Assembly (NCBI RefSeq): GCF_040549525.1
Contig: NZ_JBEPTM010000008.1
Coordinates: forward strand, 58,391-122,390
DNA from: Lacisediminihabitans sp040549525
GTDB taxonomy: Bacteria; Actinomycetota; Actinomycetes; Actinomycetales; Microbacteriaceae
Reading direction: 5' to 3'
DNA length: 64,000 bases
Of this stretch, positions 8,567 to 16,571 are shown in pieces (the stretch's first letter is position 1; each line of letters begins with the position of its first letter). The position numbers and the translations under genes were made by a program. Under the pieces are notes generated by a model. It saw only the letters and a program-made list of their open reading frames with translations. It did not search any database and was not told the DNA's origin.

Positions 8567-9462
8567 TGTTGTATTCCTCTCTCACCGCGGCCGAGAAGCG
8601 GGCGACCTTCCGGTCCGCGCTCGGCAGTGCAAAGCTGCAGCTCGTGCCCGGGGCGTTCAACCCGCTGAGCGCGAAGCTCATCCAAGACAGGGGCTTCGAC
8701 GGGGTGTACATCTCCGGAGCCGTGATCGCCGCCGACCTCGGGCTCCCGGACATCGGCCTCACCACCCTCACGGAGGTGGCGAACCGCGCGAAGCAGATCA
8801 GCCGCATGACCGACCTGCCGGCGCTCGTGGATGCGGACACCGGCTTCGGTGAGCCGATGAACGTCGCCCGCACCGTGCAGGAACTCGAGGATGCCGGCGT
8901 GGCCGGCCTCCACATCGAAGACCAGGTCAACCCGAAGCGCTGTGGGCACCTGGATGGCAAGGCCGTCGTCGACGCGAACACGGCGACCAAGCGCATCCGC
9001 GCCGCCGTGGATGCCCGCCGCGACCCGAACCTCCTGATCATGGCTCGCACCGACATCCGAGCGGTCGACGGTCTGGCCGTGGCGATCGACCGGGCGAAGG
9101 CCCTCGTCGATGCCGGGGCAGATGCGATCTTCCCCGAGGCCATGAAGGATCTCGCGGAGTTCGAGGCGATCCGCGCCGCGGTCGACGTGCCGATCCTCGC
9201 CAACATGACGGAGTTCGGAAAGAGCGAGCTGTTCACGAACGACCAGCTCGCGGGAGTCGGCATCAACCTCGTGATCTACCCCGTGAGCCTCCTCCGACTC
9301 GCGATGGGCGCGGCCGAGCGCGGTCTCGATACCATCAAGCGGGAGGGTTCACTGAATTCGGAGGTGCCGAACATGCAGACGCGTGCCCGGCTCTACGAGT
9401 TGCTCGACTACGAGGCGTACAACGCCTTCGACACCAGCGTTTTCAACTTCACCCTGAGCTAG
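8566..9462 (+). CDS. prpB: Methylisocitrate lyase
   Basis: 298-residue isocitrate-lyase superfamily enzyme that cleaves 2-methylisocitrate into pyruvate and succinate. DADTGFGEP gives the Mg-binding aspartates, and KRCGH contains the catalytic cysteine in the PrpB-type motif. ARTDIRAVDGL and a C-terminal lid region follow. The ATG at 8566 overlaps the prpD stop (TGATG), and the protein begins MLYSSLTAAEKR, where the family starts. It is the second step-specific enzyme of the methylcitrate cycle in the prpDBC order. Confidence 0.94.
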   Translation: MLYSSLTAAEKRATFRSALGSAKLQLVPGAFNPLSAKLIQDRGFDGVYISGAVIAADLGLPDIGLTTLTEVANRAKQISRMTDLPALVDADTGFGEPMNVARTVQELEDAGVAGLHIEDQVNPKRCGHLDGKAVVDANTATKRIRAAVDARRDPNLLIMARTDIRAVDGLAVAIDRAKALVDAGADAIFPEAMKDLAEFEAIRAAVDVPILANMTEFGKSELFTNDQLAGVGINLVIYPVSLLRLAMGAAERGLDTIKREGSLNSEVPNMQTRARLYELLDYEAYNAFDTSVFNFTLS

Positions 9463-9472
9463 GAGCACGCAC

Positions 9473-10600
9473 ATGGCAGATTCAGCCGGCACGGAAACCG
9501 CACCGAAGAAGGGCCTCGCCGGGGTCGTCGTCGACTACACCGCCGTCTCCAAGGTGAATCCCGACACGAATTCCCTGCTCTATCGCGGATACCCCGTGCA
9601 GGAGCTCGCGGCGAAGTGCTCGTTCGAAGAGGTGGCCTACCTCCTCTGGCACGGCGAGCTGCCGGATGAGCGCCAGCTCGCCGATTTCGAGACCCTGGAG
9701 CGCTCGTTGCGCGGTCTCGACGACAACATCAAGCGCGTGATCGACGATCTGCCCCTCACCGCCCACCCGATGGATGTCGTGCGTACCGCGGTCAGTGTGA
9801 TCGGTGCCAACGATCCGGATGCCGCCGATGCATCCCCAGAATCGAACCTGGCCAAGTCCATCTCGCTGCTGGCCAAGCTGCCCGCGATCGTCTCGTACGA
9901 CCAGCGTCGTCGCCGTGACCTCGACCTGGTGGAGCCGCGGGACGATCTGGGCTATTCGGCCAACTTCTTGCACATGACCTTCGGAGACGTTCCCGACCTC
10001 GTGGTGGTGAACGCCTTCGACGTGTCGATGATCCTGTACGCCGAGCACTCCTTCAACGCCTCCACCTTCACCGCCCGGGTGATCACCTCCACCCTCTCCG
10101 ACCTGTATTCCGCCGTCGTCGGGGCCGTGGGGGCGCTCAAGGGCGCATTGCACGGTGGGGCGAACGAGGCCGTCATGCACGTCTTCGACGAGATCGGCAC
10201 CGCCGACAAGGCGAGGGGTTGGCTCGATCAGGCGCTCGCCGAGAAGCGCAAGATCATGGGATTCGGTCATCGGGTCTACAAGAACGGCGACTCGCGAGTG
10301 CCCACGATGAAGGCCGCGCTCGACACGCTCATCGTCGAGTACGACGCCCAGCCCCTGGCCGACCTCTACGACACCCTCGAGGCGGCGATGGGGGAGACCA
10401 AGAACATCAAGCCCAACCTCGACTACCCCTCTGGACCGGCGTACAGCCTCATCGGCTACGACACCGAGATGTTCACGCCGCTGTTCGTGGCGAGCCGGAT
10501 CACCGGCTGGACCGCGCACATCATGGAACAGCTCGCATCGAACGCACTGATCCGCCCGCTCAGCCTCTACAACGGGCCCAACGAGCGTCACCTGTCCTAG
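9473..10600 (+). CDS. prpC: 2-methylcitrate synthase / citrate synthase
   Basis: 375-residue citrate synthase-family enzyme condensing propionyl-CoA with oxaloacetate. Active-site segments are GGANEAVM (His of the substrate site, preceded by LKGALH), MGFGHRVYKNGDSR (second catalytic His) and NLDYPSGPAY (catalytic Asp). The opening KKGLAGVVVDYTAVSKV is typical of PrpC. AGGAG precedes ATG 9473. It completes the methylcitrate cycle encoded beside prpD and prpB; residual citrate synthase activity is common in the family and is possible here. Confidence 0.93.
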   Translation: MADSAGTETAPKKGLAGVVVDYTAVSKVNPDTNSLLYRGYPVQELAAKCSFEEVAYLLWHGELPDERQLADFETLERSLRGLDDNIKRVIDDLPLTAHPMDVVRTAVSVIGANDPDAADASPESNLAKSISLLAKLPAIVSYDQRRRRDLDLVEPRDDLGYSANFLHMTFGDVPDLVVVNAFDVSMILYAEHSFNASTFTARVITSTLSDLYSAVVGAVGALKGALHGGANEAVMHVFDEIGTADKARGWLDQALAEKRKIMGFGHRVYKNGDSRVPTMKAALDTLIVEYDAQPLADLYDTLEAAMGETKNIKPNLDYPSGPAYSLIGYDTEMFTPLFVASRITGWTAHIMEQLASNALIRPLSLYNGPNERHLS

Positions 10601-10611
10601 GAGAGCGCGCG

Positions 10612-10827
10612 GTGCCGAAGAAGTCGGTCTATTTCTGGTTGAACCTCGGCTTCGTCGTGGTGCTCCTCGGGCTTCTGCTCGGCGCGTCCGCGCAACCGTG
10701 GTTCTTCGTGGTGGGCATCGCGTGGGTCGCCGTGGGATTCGTGGTGACCGCCCGAAACCGGCGCAACCGGCCGGGTCCGCCGAACCTCTTCGACCACGAC
10801 CGGGACGACGACGCAGCTGCGCGCTAA
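10612..10827 (+). CDS. Small two-TM membrane protein, unknown function
   Basis: 71-residue protein starting at GTG 10612 with TAGGAGAG about 7 nt upstream. It has two hydrophobic segments (about residues 8-25 and 29-46) followed by a basic stretch NRRNR and an acidic tail HDRDDDAA. It follows prpC by 11 nt on the same strand and probably shares its transcript. I recognise no family; a role in propionate metabolism would be guesswork. Confidence 0.7.
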   Translation: MPKKSVYFWLNLGFVVVLLGLLLGASAQPWFFVVGIAWVAVGFVVTARNRRNRPGPPNLFDHDRDDDAAAR

Positions 10828-10843
10828 TGCTCGAGGCCGCGCG

Positions 10844-11968
10844 CTAACGCCCGGCGCCGTGTGGCACAGCGCGCAGAGCGACGACGGTTACAACCGCCCA
10901 CGCCAGCGCGGCCACCGCGACGGCGCCCTCACCGATTGCCGACAGCGGGGGCAGGTTGGCCACCGCTCCGAAATGCAGGCTCGCCACCGAGTACATGCCG
11001 AGGGGGAAAACTACGCTCCAGAGGCTCGTCTCGTAACGGAAGGGCACTCGTTTCACCAGGTGGCGCCAGACGCCGAAGATCACCAGCAGTGGCACCCAGG
11101 CCGTACCGAAGGCCCACAAAACGTAACTGATGCCGGAGACCAGCAGAGCGGTTGCCCGCACTACCGGCAGGGTCGCGGGCAGCAGCAGGATCTGCGAGCC
11201 GGCCAGCACGGAGATCGCGGTGGCGCCCATGAAGATCCAATACGAGGGGCTGAAGCTGCCCGGCTCGCTGCGCGTCGTCAACAGTCGGAGTGACACCAGG
11301 GCCGCAAGCAGAAGGTAGAGAACAACACCGATTCCCCACAGCGCCACGGCGACATCCGCCAGCAGACTGTTGCCGGTGCTCGCTCCGGTGATGGCCGCCA
11401 CGATGGCGACCGACTGCGTTCCGACCACCCAGAGAAACCAGCTGCCGTCGACGCGATTCGCGACGGGCTCCTCCCGCGGGCCGAGGATCAGGGCACCGGG
11501 GATCCCGTAAGCCAGGAGCACCCACAGCGGCACACTGATCACCGCGAGCGCGATCGTCACCCAGGGCTGCGCGGGCGTATAGAGCCGGATGCCCACGACG
11601 TTGAGCGCGGCGACGGTGGTGAAGAATCCGAACGCCCGAGCGGGATCGCGGGCATCCGAGGCGATCTCGCTGCGGAAGAGCATCACGCGGGTGGTGGCGA
11701 GAGCGACGAGAACAGCCAGCCCCACCAGAGCGATGATCAGCAGCACGAACGAGGGCGCCGACCAGCCGATGAGGGCGAATGCTGACGACAGGATCCCGGT
11801 CGCCATCACGAAGGAGAAGGCGGCGGAGGGCAGCCCCCTGGCCGTGCCCCGCCAACCGCGGCTCAGATCGATTGCCGGTATCCGAAGAACTCGTGGTCGT
11901 TGTTGTAGCCGCCCAGCCCTCCACCGACCTCGGCGAAGTCCGCGACGAATTCGATTCCCTTGATCCAC
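10844..11968 (-). CDS. TDT-family transporter (TehA/Ssu1/SLAC1-like)
   Basis: Integral membrane protein with about ten hydrophobic segments. The first, AAFSFVMATGILSSAF, is the TDT-family opening shared by tellurite-resistance TehA, malate permease Mae1 and the sulfite exporter Ssu1. The only ordinary start codon before TM1 is ATG 11968, which overlaps the upstream oxidoreductase gene by 106 bp and gives an Arg-rich N-terminus. A CTG at 11866 (CTGA overlap with the upstream stop) would give a more normal N-terminus but is non-standard. Coupling to a sulfite-oxidase-fold enzyme makes sulfite a plausible substrate (inference). Confidence 0.8.
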   Translation of the reverse strand: MDQGNRIRRGLRRGRWRAGRLQQRPRVLRIPAIDLSRGWRGTARGLPSAAFSFVMATGILSSAFALIGWSAPSFVLLIIALVGLAVLVALATTRVMLFRSEIASDARDPARAFGFFTTVAALNVVGIRLYTPAQPWVTIALAVISVPLWVLLAYGIPGALILGPREEPVANRVDGSWFLWVVGTQSVAIVAAITGASTGNSLLADVAVALWGIGVVLYLLLAALVSLRLLTTRSEPGSFSPSYWIFMGATAISVLAGSQILLLPATLPVVRATALLVSGISYVLWAFGTAWVPLLVIFGVWRHLVKRVPFRYETSLWSVVFPLGMYSVASLHFGAVANLPPLSAIGEGAVAVAALAWAVVTVVALRAVPHGAGR

Positions 11969-13644
11969 TTCACCATCTTGAAGCCCAATTCCGTTTCGTT
12001 GCGAAGGCGCAACGGGGCCCCGTGGCCGAACGAGACGGGTGCGTCATTCATGTCGTAGGCGAGCATCGTGAGGTGGTAGCTCATCTGCTCGATCGGCTGC
12101 GCGTCATAGTAGAGGCCCCCCTCCGGGCCGTGGGCAAACGAATAGAAGATCACCCATTTCGCCTCAGGGGTGGGCTTCACCGTGTCGAGGATCGTCTGCA
12201 TCGACACCCCACCCCACTTGGCGACCCCCGACCAGCCCTGGATGCAGAAATGCTGGGTGATCTGCTCGTGGTGCGACAGCGCACGCAACTGCTCGAGGTC
12301 GAGCTCGACCGGGTGTTCGACGAGACCGTTGACGACGAGCTTGTAGTCGGCGAACAGGCCGGCCTCCAGCTGCGTGTACTCCTCAGTGTCCGGATATTTG
12401 CCGTTGTGCCAGAAATACGGCGAGATGTCCTTTTCGCTGTACTGGCCGGGCTTGGAGTCGATGTGTTCGAAGAGACGCTGGGCCGGCCCGATCAGGGCGA
12501 ATCCGACGCGCTGCACCACCCGAGGGTGGCGGTAGGTGAACGGGGTCGCGGCCACCCAGGCGACGATGACCACCACCATCGACGCGGCGAAGATCCAGAA
12601 CCCGACCCAGCTTTCGGTGTTCTGCGACGCATACATGTGGTTGAGGTTGCGGAGGGCGCCGGTGGTGATGACGAGTGAGACGTGCACGAGGATGAAGAAC
12701 AGGAACCAGCACAGCACGAGGAAGTGCAGCGAGCGGGCCACCTGGATGCTGAACACCGAACTCACGCGTCGAAACCGGGTCGACAGGGCCGGAGACATGC
12801 CGAGACCGGTCACCAGCGCCAGGGGTGCCGCGATGAACACGGTGATGAAGTAGGCGATGAGTTGCAGGCTGTTGTAGTTGTTCCACCCGTTCTCACTCGG
12901 CCAATCGAGTGACAGGTACTGGATGCCCACCGAGATCGAATTCGGGATGACATCCCAGTGCAGTGGGATCAGCCGCATCCACTGTCCGGTCGCGAACAGC
13001 AGCACGTAGAACACGATTCCATTGGCGAGCCAGAGCGTGTCGATGCCCAGATGCCACCAGCGCGCGAGACCGATCGAATGGCGGCGTCCGGGCAGGCCGA
13101 CCCCGTTCGGCAGGGTGATCGAGTCTTCCTTCGCCGTGTAGAGCGGGTTGGCCGGCACCGGTTTCTGGATGCGGAACCAGTCCTTGCCGGGTGTCGAGTG
13201 GCGTGTCCAGTAGAGCCGGGGGTGGTCGCTCAAGATAGTGATTCCCGACCTGATGATGAAGATCATGAAGAACAGGTTGAGAAAGTGCTGCCATCCGAGC
13301 CAGGCCGGAAAGCCGACCGGCGCGTCGCCGGGCAACTCGGATTCGCCGGGGAAGCTGCGCAGGAAGTCCTGCACCGCAGGCACGCCCCTCAGCCCCTTGG
13401 CGACGGCGATCGCGATAAGGAGCAGAAGCACGGCGATCGGAAGAAGCCACAACAGGTTGAACCACTTCGAGCGACCGATCCGCACCCGGGGCGCGACACC
13501 GTACTGGGCGGGGATTCCACCGGCCCAATCCTCGTTCACGACGCTGTAGCGGCGCTGGTCGAGCTCCGATCGAAAGCTCGCCTTGGATCCCCCCGCGCCG
13601 AGGTCGGCGGCGGGGATGGGCTGGTCCTGCGGAGTCGGGGGCAT
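11863..13644 (-). CDS. Membrane-anchored molybdopterin-dependent oxidoreductase (cytochrome b561-like + sulfite-oxidase-fold fusion)
   Basis: 593-residue two-part protein. Residues about 55-380 form a membrane domain with several TM helices and histidines (WQHFLNLFF, RWWHLGIDTLW, RSLHFLVLCW), resembling a di-haem cytochrome b561 unit. Residues about 400-590 are an oxidoreductase molybdopterin-binding domain of the sulfite oxidase/YedY type, with the likely Mo-ligand Cys in HFCIQGWSGVAKWGG. The fusion would pass electrons between the quinone pool and the Mo centre without separate subunits. It is probably leaderless: TAGGCT lies 6 nt before the ATG. The substrate is unknown; the TDT transporter overlaps its 3' end. 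Confidence 0.85.
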   Translation of the reverse strand: MPPTPQDQPIPAADLGAGGSKASFRSELDQRRYSVVNEDWAGGIPAQYGVAPRVRIGRSKWFNLLWLLPIAVLLLLIAIAVAKGLRGVPAVQDFLRSFPGESELPGDAPVGFPAWLGWQHFLNLFFMIFIIRSGITILSDHPRLYWTRHSTPGKDWFRIQKPVPANPLYTAKEDSITLPNGVGLPGRRHSIGLARWWHLGIDTLWLANGIVFYVLLFATGQWMRLIPLHWDVIPNSISVGIQYLSLDWPSENGWNNYNSLQLIAYFITVFIAAPLALVTGLGMSPALSTRFRRVSSVFSIQVARSLHFLVLCWFLFFILVHVSLVITTGALRNLNHMYASQNTESWVGFWIFAASMVVVIVAWVAATPFTYRHPRVVQRVGFALIGPAQRLFEHIDSKPGQYSEKDISPYFWHNGKYPDTEEYTQLEAGLFADYKLVVNGLVEHPVELDLEQLRALSHHEQITQHFCIQGWSGVAKWGGVSMQTILDTVKPTPEAKWVIFYSFAHGPEGGLYYDAQPIEQMSYHLTMLAYDMNDAPVSFGHGAPLRLRNETELGFKMVKWIKGIEFVADFAEVGGGLGGYNNDHEFFGYRQSI

Positions 13645-13650
13645 GCCCGG

Positions 13651-13656
13651 AGCCTA
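13651..13656 (-). promoter_or_regulatory. -10 box TAGGCT, leaderless start of the Mo oxidoreductase
   Basis: TAGGCT ends 6 nt before the ATG at 13644 on the minus strand, so transcription would begin at or next to the start codon. Confidence 0.65.
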
Positions 13657-13782
13657 GGCCCATTCACCCGCTGCGGATACGATCGCGCCGATACCCGCCC
13701 GCTCGCACGTCGATACCCGGGGCATTCGTCACGATGGCCCCTGGCGGGGAAGGAGTCTAGGGTGGCGGGCGAGGAGCACACC

Positions 13783-14142
13783 ATGACATCCACCCGCGTG
13801 AAAGTACGACGAGCCTACGAAGAACCTCATCCCACCGACGGCACCCGGGTGCTCGTCGATCGTCTCTGGCCGCGCGGCCTCAGCAAGGAGAGGGCCCATC
13901 TCGACGAGTGGTGCAAAGACGTCGCACCGTCGGCGGAACTCCGCACCTGGTACGGCCACGTTCCCGAACGCTTCGAGGGTTTCGCCGATCGGTACCGCGT
14001 CGAGCTGGGGGAGCCGGAGCGAGCGGCTGCGCTCGCCCACCTGCGCGAACTCGTCGCAGGCGGCGCGGTCACCCTCCTCACGGCGACCAAGGACCCGGCC
14101 ATCAGCGAGGCGGCCGTGCTCGCCGAGATCCTCAGCGACTGA
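13783..14142 (+). CDS. DUF488 family protein
   Basis: 119-residue protein of the DUF488 (YeaO-like) family, recognised by RAYEEPHPTDGTRVLVDRLWPRGL near the N-terminus, DEWCKDVAPSAELRTWY in the middle and VTLLTATKD near the end. The biochemical role of the family is not established. ATG 13783 has GAGGAG about 8 nt upstream; a TAGGGT box at 13758 could be its -10. It is divergent from the Mo oxidoreductase. Confidence 0.85.
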   Translation: MTSTRVKVRRAYEEPHPTDGTRVLVDRLWPRGLSKERAHLDEWCKDVAPSAELRTWYGHVPERFEGFADRYRVELGEPERAAALAHLRELVAGGAVTLLTATKDPAISEAAVLAEILSD

Positions 14143-14169
14143 TCGCGATCCGCCGGGCCGGCATCGGGT

Positions 14170-14502
14170 TCAGCGGAGTTTGACCACGGTGAGCAGGATG
14201 CTCGAATCCTCGACAGCCGTCACCGAGTGCGGCGCGTCCGGAACGATGATCAGGTCGCCGGTCCAGCCGGACCAGGATTCCTCGCCCGCCGCGAGCACTA
14301 CGCGGCCGTGCAGCACCTGCACCGTGGCCTCACCCGGATTATTGTGCTCGGCGAGCGCCTCGCCGGCCCGCAGTGAGATCAGGGTCTGTCGTAGCACGTG
14401 CTCGTGGCCGCCGTACACGGTCTTCGCGCTGCGGCCGCTCGATGCCTCGAGGGCTGAATGGAGTTCGGTTCTCGCAAGTGCTGTCAACGATGTCTTCTGC
14501 AC
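14170..14502 (-). CDS. Cupin-domain protein
   Basis: 110-residue single-domain cupin. Conserved features are RQTLISLRAGEALAEHNNPGEATVQVLHGRVVL (cupin motif 1 region with a His and Glu) and DLIIVPDAPHSVTAVEDS (motif 2 with the PxxxxH pattern). Such small cupins bind a metal, and their function varies. GTG at 14502 is chosen because AGAGGGA lies about 9 nt upstream; the frame stays open further but without conservation. It is monocistronic as far as seen and convergent with DUF488. Confidence 0.8.
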   Translation of the reverse strand: MQKTSLTALARTELHSALEASSGRSAKTVYGGHEHVLRQTLISLRAGEALAEHNNPGEATVQVLHGRVVLAAGEESWSGWTGDLIIVPDAPHSVTAVEDSSILLTVVKLR

Positions 14503-14639
14503 GGTGTCGCATCCCTCTGGCTCGGTGGGGCTTGCTCGATGGCTCGTGCAGCACAGTCTCCCACCATCTCCCACCATTGCCGCTCCGGATACCCGATTCC
14601 GTCGCCGGTCTCGTCACCGGTCGCGCGGTGCGGCGGCGT
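14503..14639. other. Short intergenic stretch with tandem 10-bp repeat
   Basis: Between the cupin and DUF1844 genes. It holds the cupin ribosome site and, on the minus strand, two adjacent copies of ATGGTGGGAG near 14555-14576. No terminator was recognised. Confidence 0.4.
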
Positions 14640-15002
14640 TCAGTTGACTGCGCCGGTCCACTTCTCGCCGGCCCCGAGTCCGGGGGCATCCGGAATCGTG
14701 GACGCCTCACGGAAGGCGAGCTGCACCGAACGCAGTCCGTCCCTCAGCGCCCGGGCGTGCTGGTCGCCGAGATCGGGGGCGCTCGCGGTGATCAGGCCGG
14801 CCAGGGCATTGATCAGCTTGCGGGCCTCATCGAGGTCGAGCTGGGAGTCTGGATCGTCCGCAAGTCCGCACTTCACCGCGGCGGCACTGAGCAGATGCAC
14901 GGCGACCGTGTTGATGACCTCGATCGCGGGAACGTCCGCGATATCCCGCGCCGCATCATTCTCGTGGGTGTGGCCGGGTTCTGAATGATCCTGCTGGTTC
15001 AT
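14640..15002 (-). CDS. DUF1844 domain protein
   Basis: 120-residue cytosolic protein of the DUF1844 family, recurrently found next to infC in actinobacteria. The conserved core is VINTVAVHLLSAAAVKCGL...LDLDEARKLINALAGLI, predicted helical. The N-terminus is acidic and His-rich. ATG 15002 has AGAGG about 9 nt upstream. It is divergent from infC across a 305-bp region. The function is unknown; conserved linkage to translation genes is the main clue. Confidence 0.82.
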   Translation of the reverse strand: MNQQDHSEPGHTHENDAARDIADVPAIEVINTVAVHLLSAAAVKCGLADDPDSQLDLDEARKLINALAGLITASAPDLGDQHARALRDGLRSVQLAFREASTIPDAPGLGAGEKWTGAVN

Positions 15003-15018
15003 CGGGCGTTTCCTCTGT

Positions 15019-15024
15019 TACACT
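15019..15024 (+). promoter_or_regulatory. Candidate -10 box of the infC operon
   Basis: TACACT (within TGTTACACTG) about 284 nt upstream of infC, the best -10-like element in the divergent region. No clear -35 was seen. It implies a long structured leader before the AUC start. Confidence 0.4.
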
Positions 15025-15030
15025 GAACGC

Positions 15031-15307
15031 TGGCTCCGGGCCCTGCAAGGGATCCCGGAACGAAAGTGGAGATTCTCCCACCCGCGCTTGACCGCTGAGT
15101 GATGTTTTTACTAAACATCGCTGATGACGAGGTTACCGGGTTGTTGCGGTCCGCCTGTTCCTCCTCACGGGGGTGCGGGTAGTCAGGTCGCCGTGCCGAA
15201 GTGTCCGAAGAAAGTCGGATGCCGAGGGCGCGTGAATTTCTTCAGTCGTCGTGAGTCCGGCACATCGCCGAATCCACAGGCCAACACGACCGACTAAGGA
15301 GTTACGC
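15031..15307 (+). ncRNA. Long 5' leader of the infC-rpmI-rplT mRNA, candidate autoregulatory element
   Basis: About 280 nt without a convincing gene between the presumed promoter and infC. It contains several inverted repeats, for example GATGTTT (15101-15107) with AAACATC (15113-15119). Leaders of IF3-L35-L20 operons in other bacteria bind L20 or use IF3-dependent start selection. I do not recognise this as a named element; no T-rich terminator is visible. Confidence 0.45.
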
Positions 15308-16315
15308 ATCAGCGATCCCCGTACCAATGACCGAATCCGCGTTCCGGAGGTCCGACTTGTTGGCCCCAATGGCGAACAGGTCGGTGTAGTGCGCATTGAA
15401 GACGCCATTCGTCTTGCCCAGGAGGCAGACCTGGATCTGGTTGAGGTTGCTCCCAACTCCAAGCCTCCCGTTGCCAAGATCATGGACTTCGGCAAGTTCA
15501 AGTACGAAACAGCGCAGAAGGCGAAAGAAGCCAAGCGCAACCAGTCCAACACCATCCTCAAAGAGGTGCGGTTCCGCCTCAAGATCGATGTGCACGACTA
15601 CGAGACCAAGCGCAAGCGCGCCGAGGGATTCCTCCAGGGCGGCGACAAGGTGAAGGCCATGATCCTGTTCCGCGGTCGCGAGCAGTCGCGCCCCGAGCAG
15701 GGTGTGCGCCTCCTTCAGCGTTTTGCGGAGGATGTGTCGGAATTCGGAAGCGTCGAGTCGACCCCGATGATCGACGGGCGCAACATGGTCATGGTGATCG
15801 GGCCGCTCAAGACCAAGGCTGAGGTCAAGGCAGAGCATGACGCCAAGATCGCGAAGTCGAAGCCGGAGCGCACGGAGCGTCCGGCGAGCGCGGAGCTTCC
15901 TGCCCTGCCGCCCGAGTCGGTCAAGGCAGCGACGGATGCCGCAGCCCACCCGGTCGTCGAGGTTCCGGCCGCGGCTCCCGTCGAGGCACGGAAGGCACCA
16001 GCGGCCGAGACCACGGCCGCTCCGGCCGTGAAGGCTGCCCCGGCTGCCGCCACACCGGCTGCCGCGACCACGGCTGCGCCCGCCGCGGCTGCTCCCGCTG
16101 CAGCCTCGCCGGCCGCGGCCGTGAAGGCTGCCCCGGCCGCCGCCCCCAAGGCCGCCCCGGCACCGCGCGCGAGCGCCACCCCGGCCGCGGCGTCCAAGCC
16201 CACGCCGGCGACGGCCTCCAAGCCGGCACCCCGCCCGGCTCCCACCCCCGGAAACGCGCCGAAGCCGCGCGCGGTTCCGCCCAAGACTGCACCAGCAGAT
16301 GTGTCGTCGGACTAG
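15308..16315 (+). CDS. infC: Translation initiation factor IF-3, AUC start, long Ala/Pro/Lys tail
   Basis: IF-3 binds the 30S subunit and enforces start-codon and initiator-tRNA selection. Homology begins at ISDPRTNDRIRVPEVRLVG. The codon there is ATC, with AAGGAG 6 nt upstream (15296-15301) and no ATG or GTG at that point; a GTG at 15251 would add 19 unconserved residues containing the ribosome site. The N-domain (1-75), linker and C-domain (to about 180, PMIDGRNMVMVIGPL) are complete. A further 150 or so residues of Ala/Pro/Lys-rich, low-complexity sequence follow, so the protein is 335 residues instead of about 180. rpmI and rplT follow. Confidence 0.93.
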   Translation: MSDPRTNDRIRVPEVRLVGPNGEQVGVVRIEDAIRLAQEADLDLVEVAPNSKPPVAKIMDFGKFKYETAQKAKEAKRNQSNTILKEVRFRLKIDVHDYETKRKRAEGFLQGGDKVKAMILFRGREQSRPEQGVRLLQRFAEDVSEFGSVESTPMIDGRNMVMVIGPLKTKAEVKAEHDAKIAKSKPERTERPASAELPALPPESVKAATDAAAHPVVEVPAAAPVEARKAPAAETTAAPAVKAAPAAATPAAATTAAPAAAAPAAASPAAAVKAAPAAAPKAAPAPRASATPAAASKPTPATASKPAPRPAPTPGNAPKPRAVPPKTAPADVSSD

Positions 16316-16345
16316 TTCCGACGAGTAGCACCAAAAAGGAGAGAT

Positions 16346-16540
16346 ATGCCCAAGCAGAAGACGCACTCCGGCACCAAGAAGCGATTCAAGGTCACCGGTA
16401 GCGGAAAGATCATGAAGCAGCAGGCTGGCATGCGCCACAACCTGGTGACCAAGTCGGGCCAGCGCAAGCGCCGCCTCAACCAGGACCAGGTCATCGCCCC
16501 GGCGAACGTCAAGGCCATCAAGAAGCTTCTCGGCATCTAA
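16346..16540 (+). CDS. rpmI: 50S ribosomal protein L35
   Basis: 64-residue L35: MPKQKTHSGTKKRFKVTGSGKI at the start and KKLLGI at the end are canonical. AAGGAGAG lies 5-12 nt before ATG 16346. It is the second gene of infC-rpmI-rplT, 30 bp after infC. Confidence 0.97.
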   Translation: MPKQKTHSGTKKRFKVTGSGKIMKQQAGMRHNLVTKSGQRKRRLNQDQVIAPANVKAIKKLLGI

Positions 16541-16571
16541 CGTCGAGCCCCAGAACTAAAGGAAAACGGAA

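Noticed and set aside
15251..15307. GTG 15251 as infC start
   Set aside because: Adds 19 unconserved residues that include the AAGGAG ribosome site; homology starts exactly at ATC 15308.
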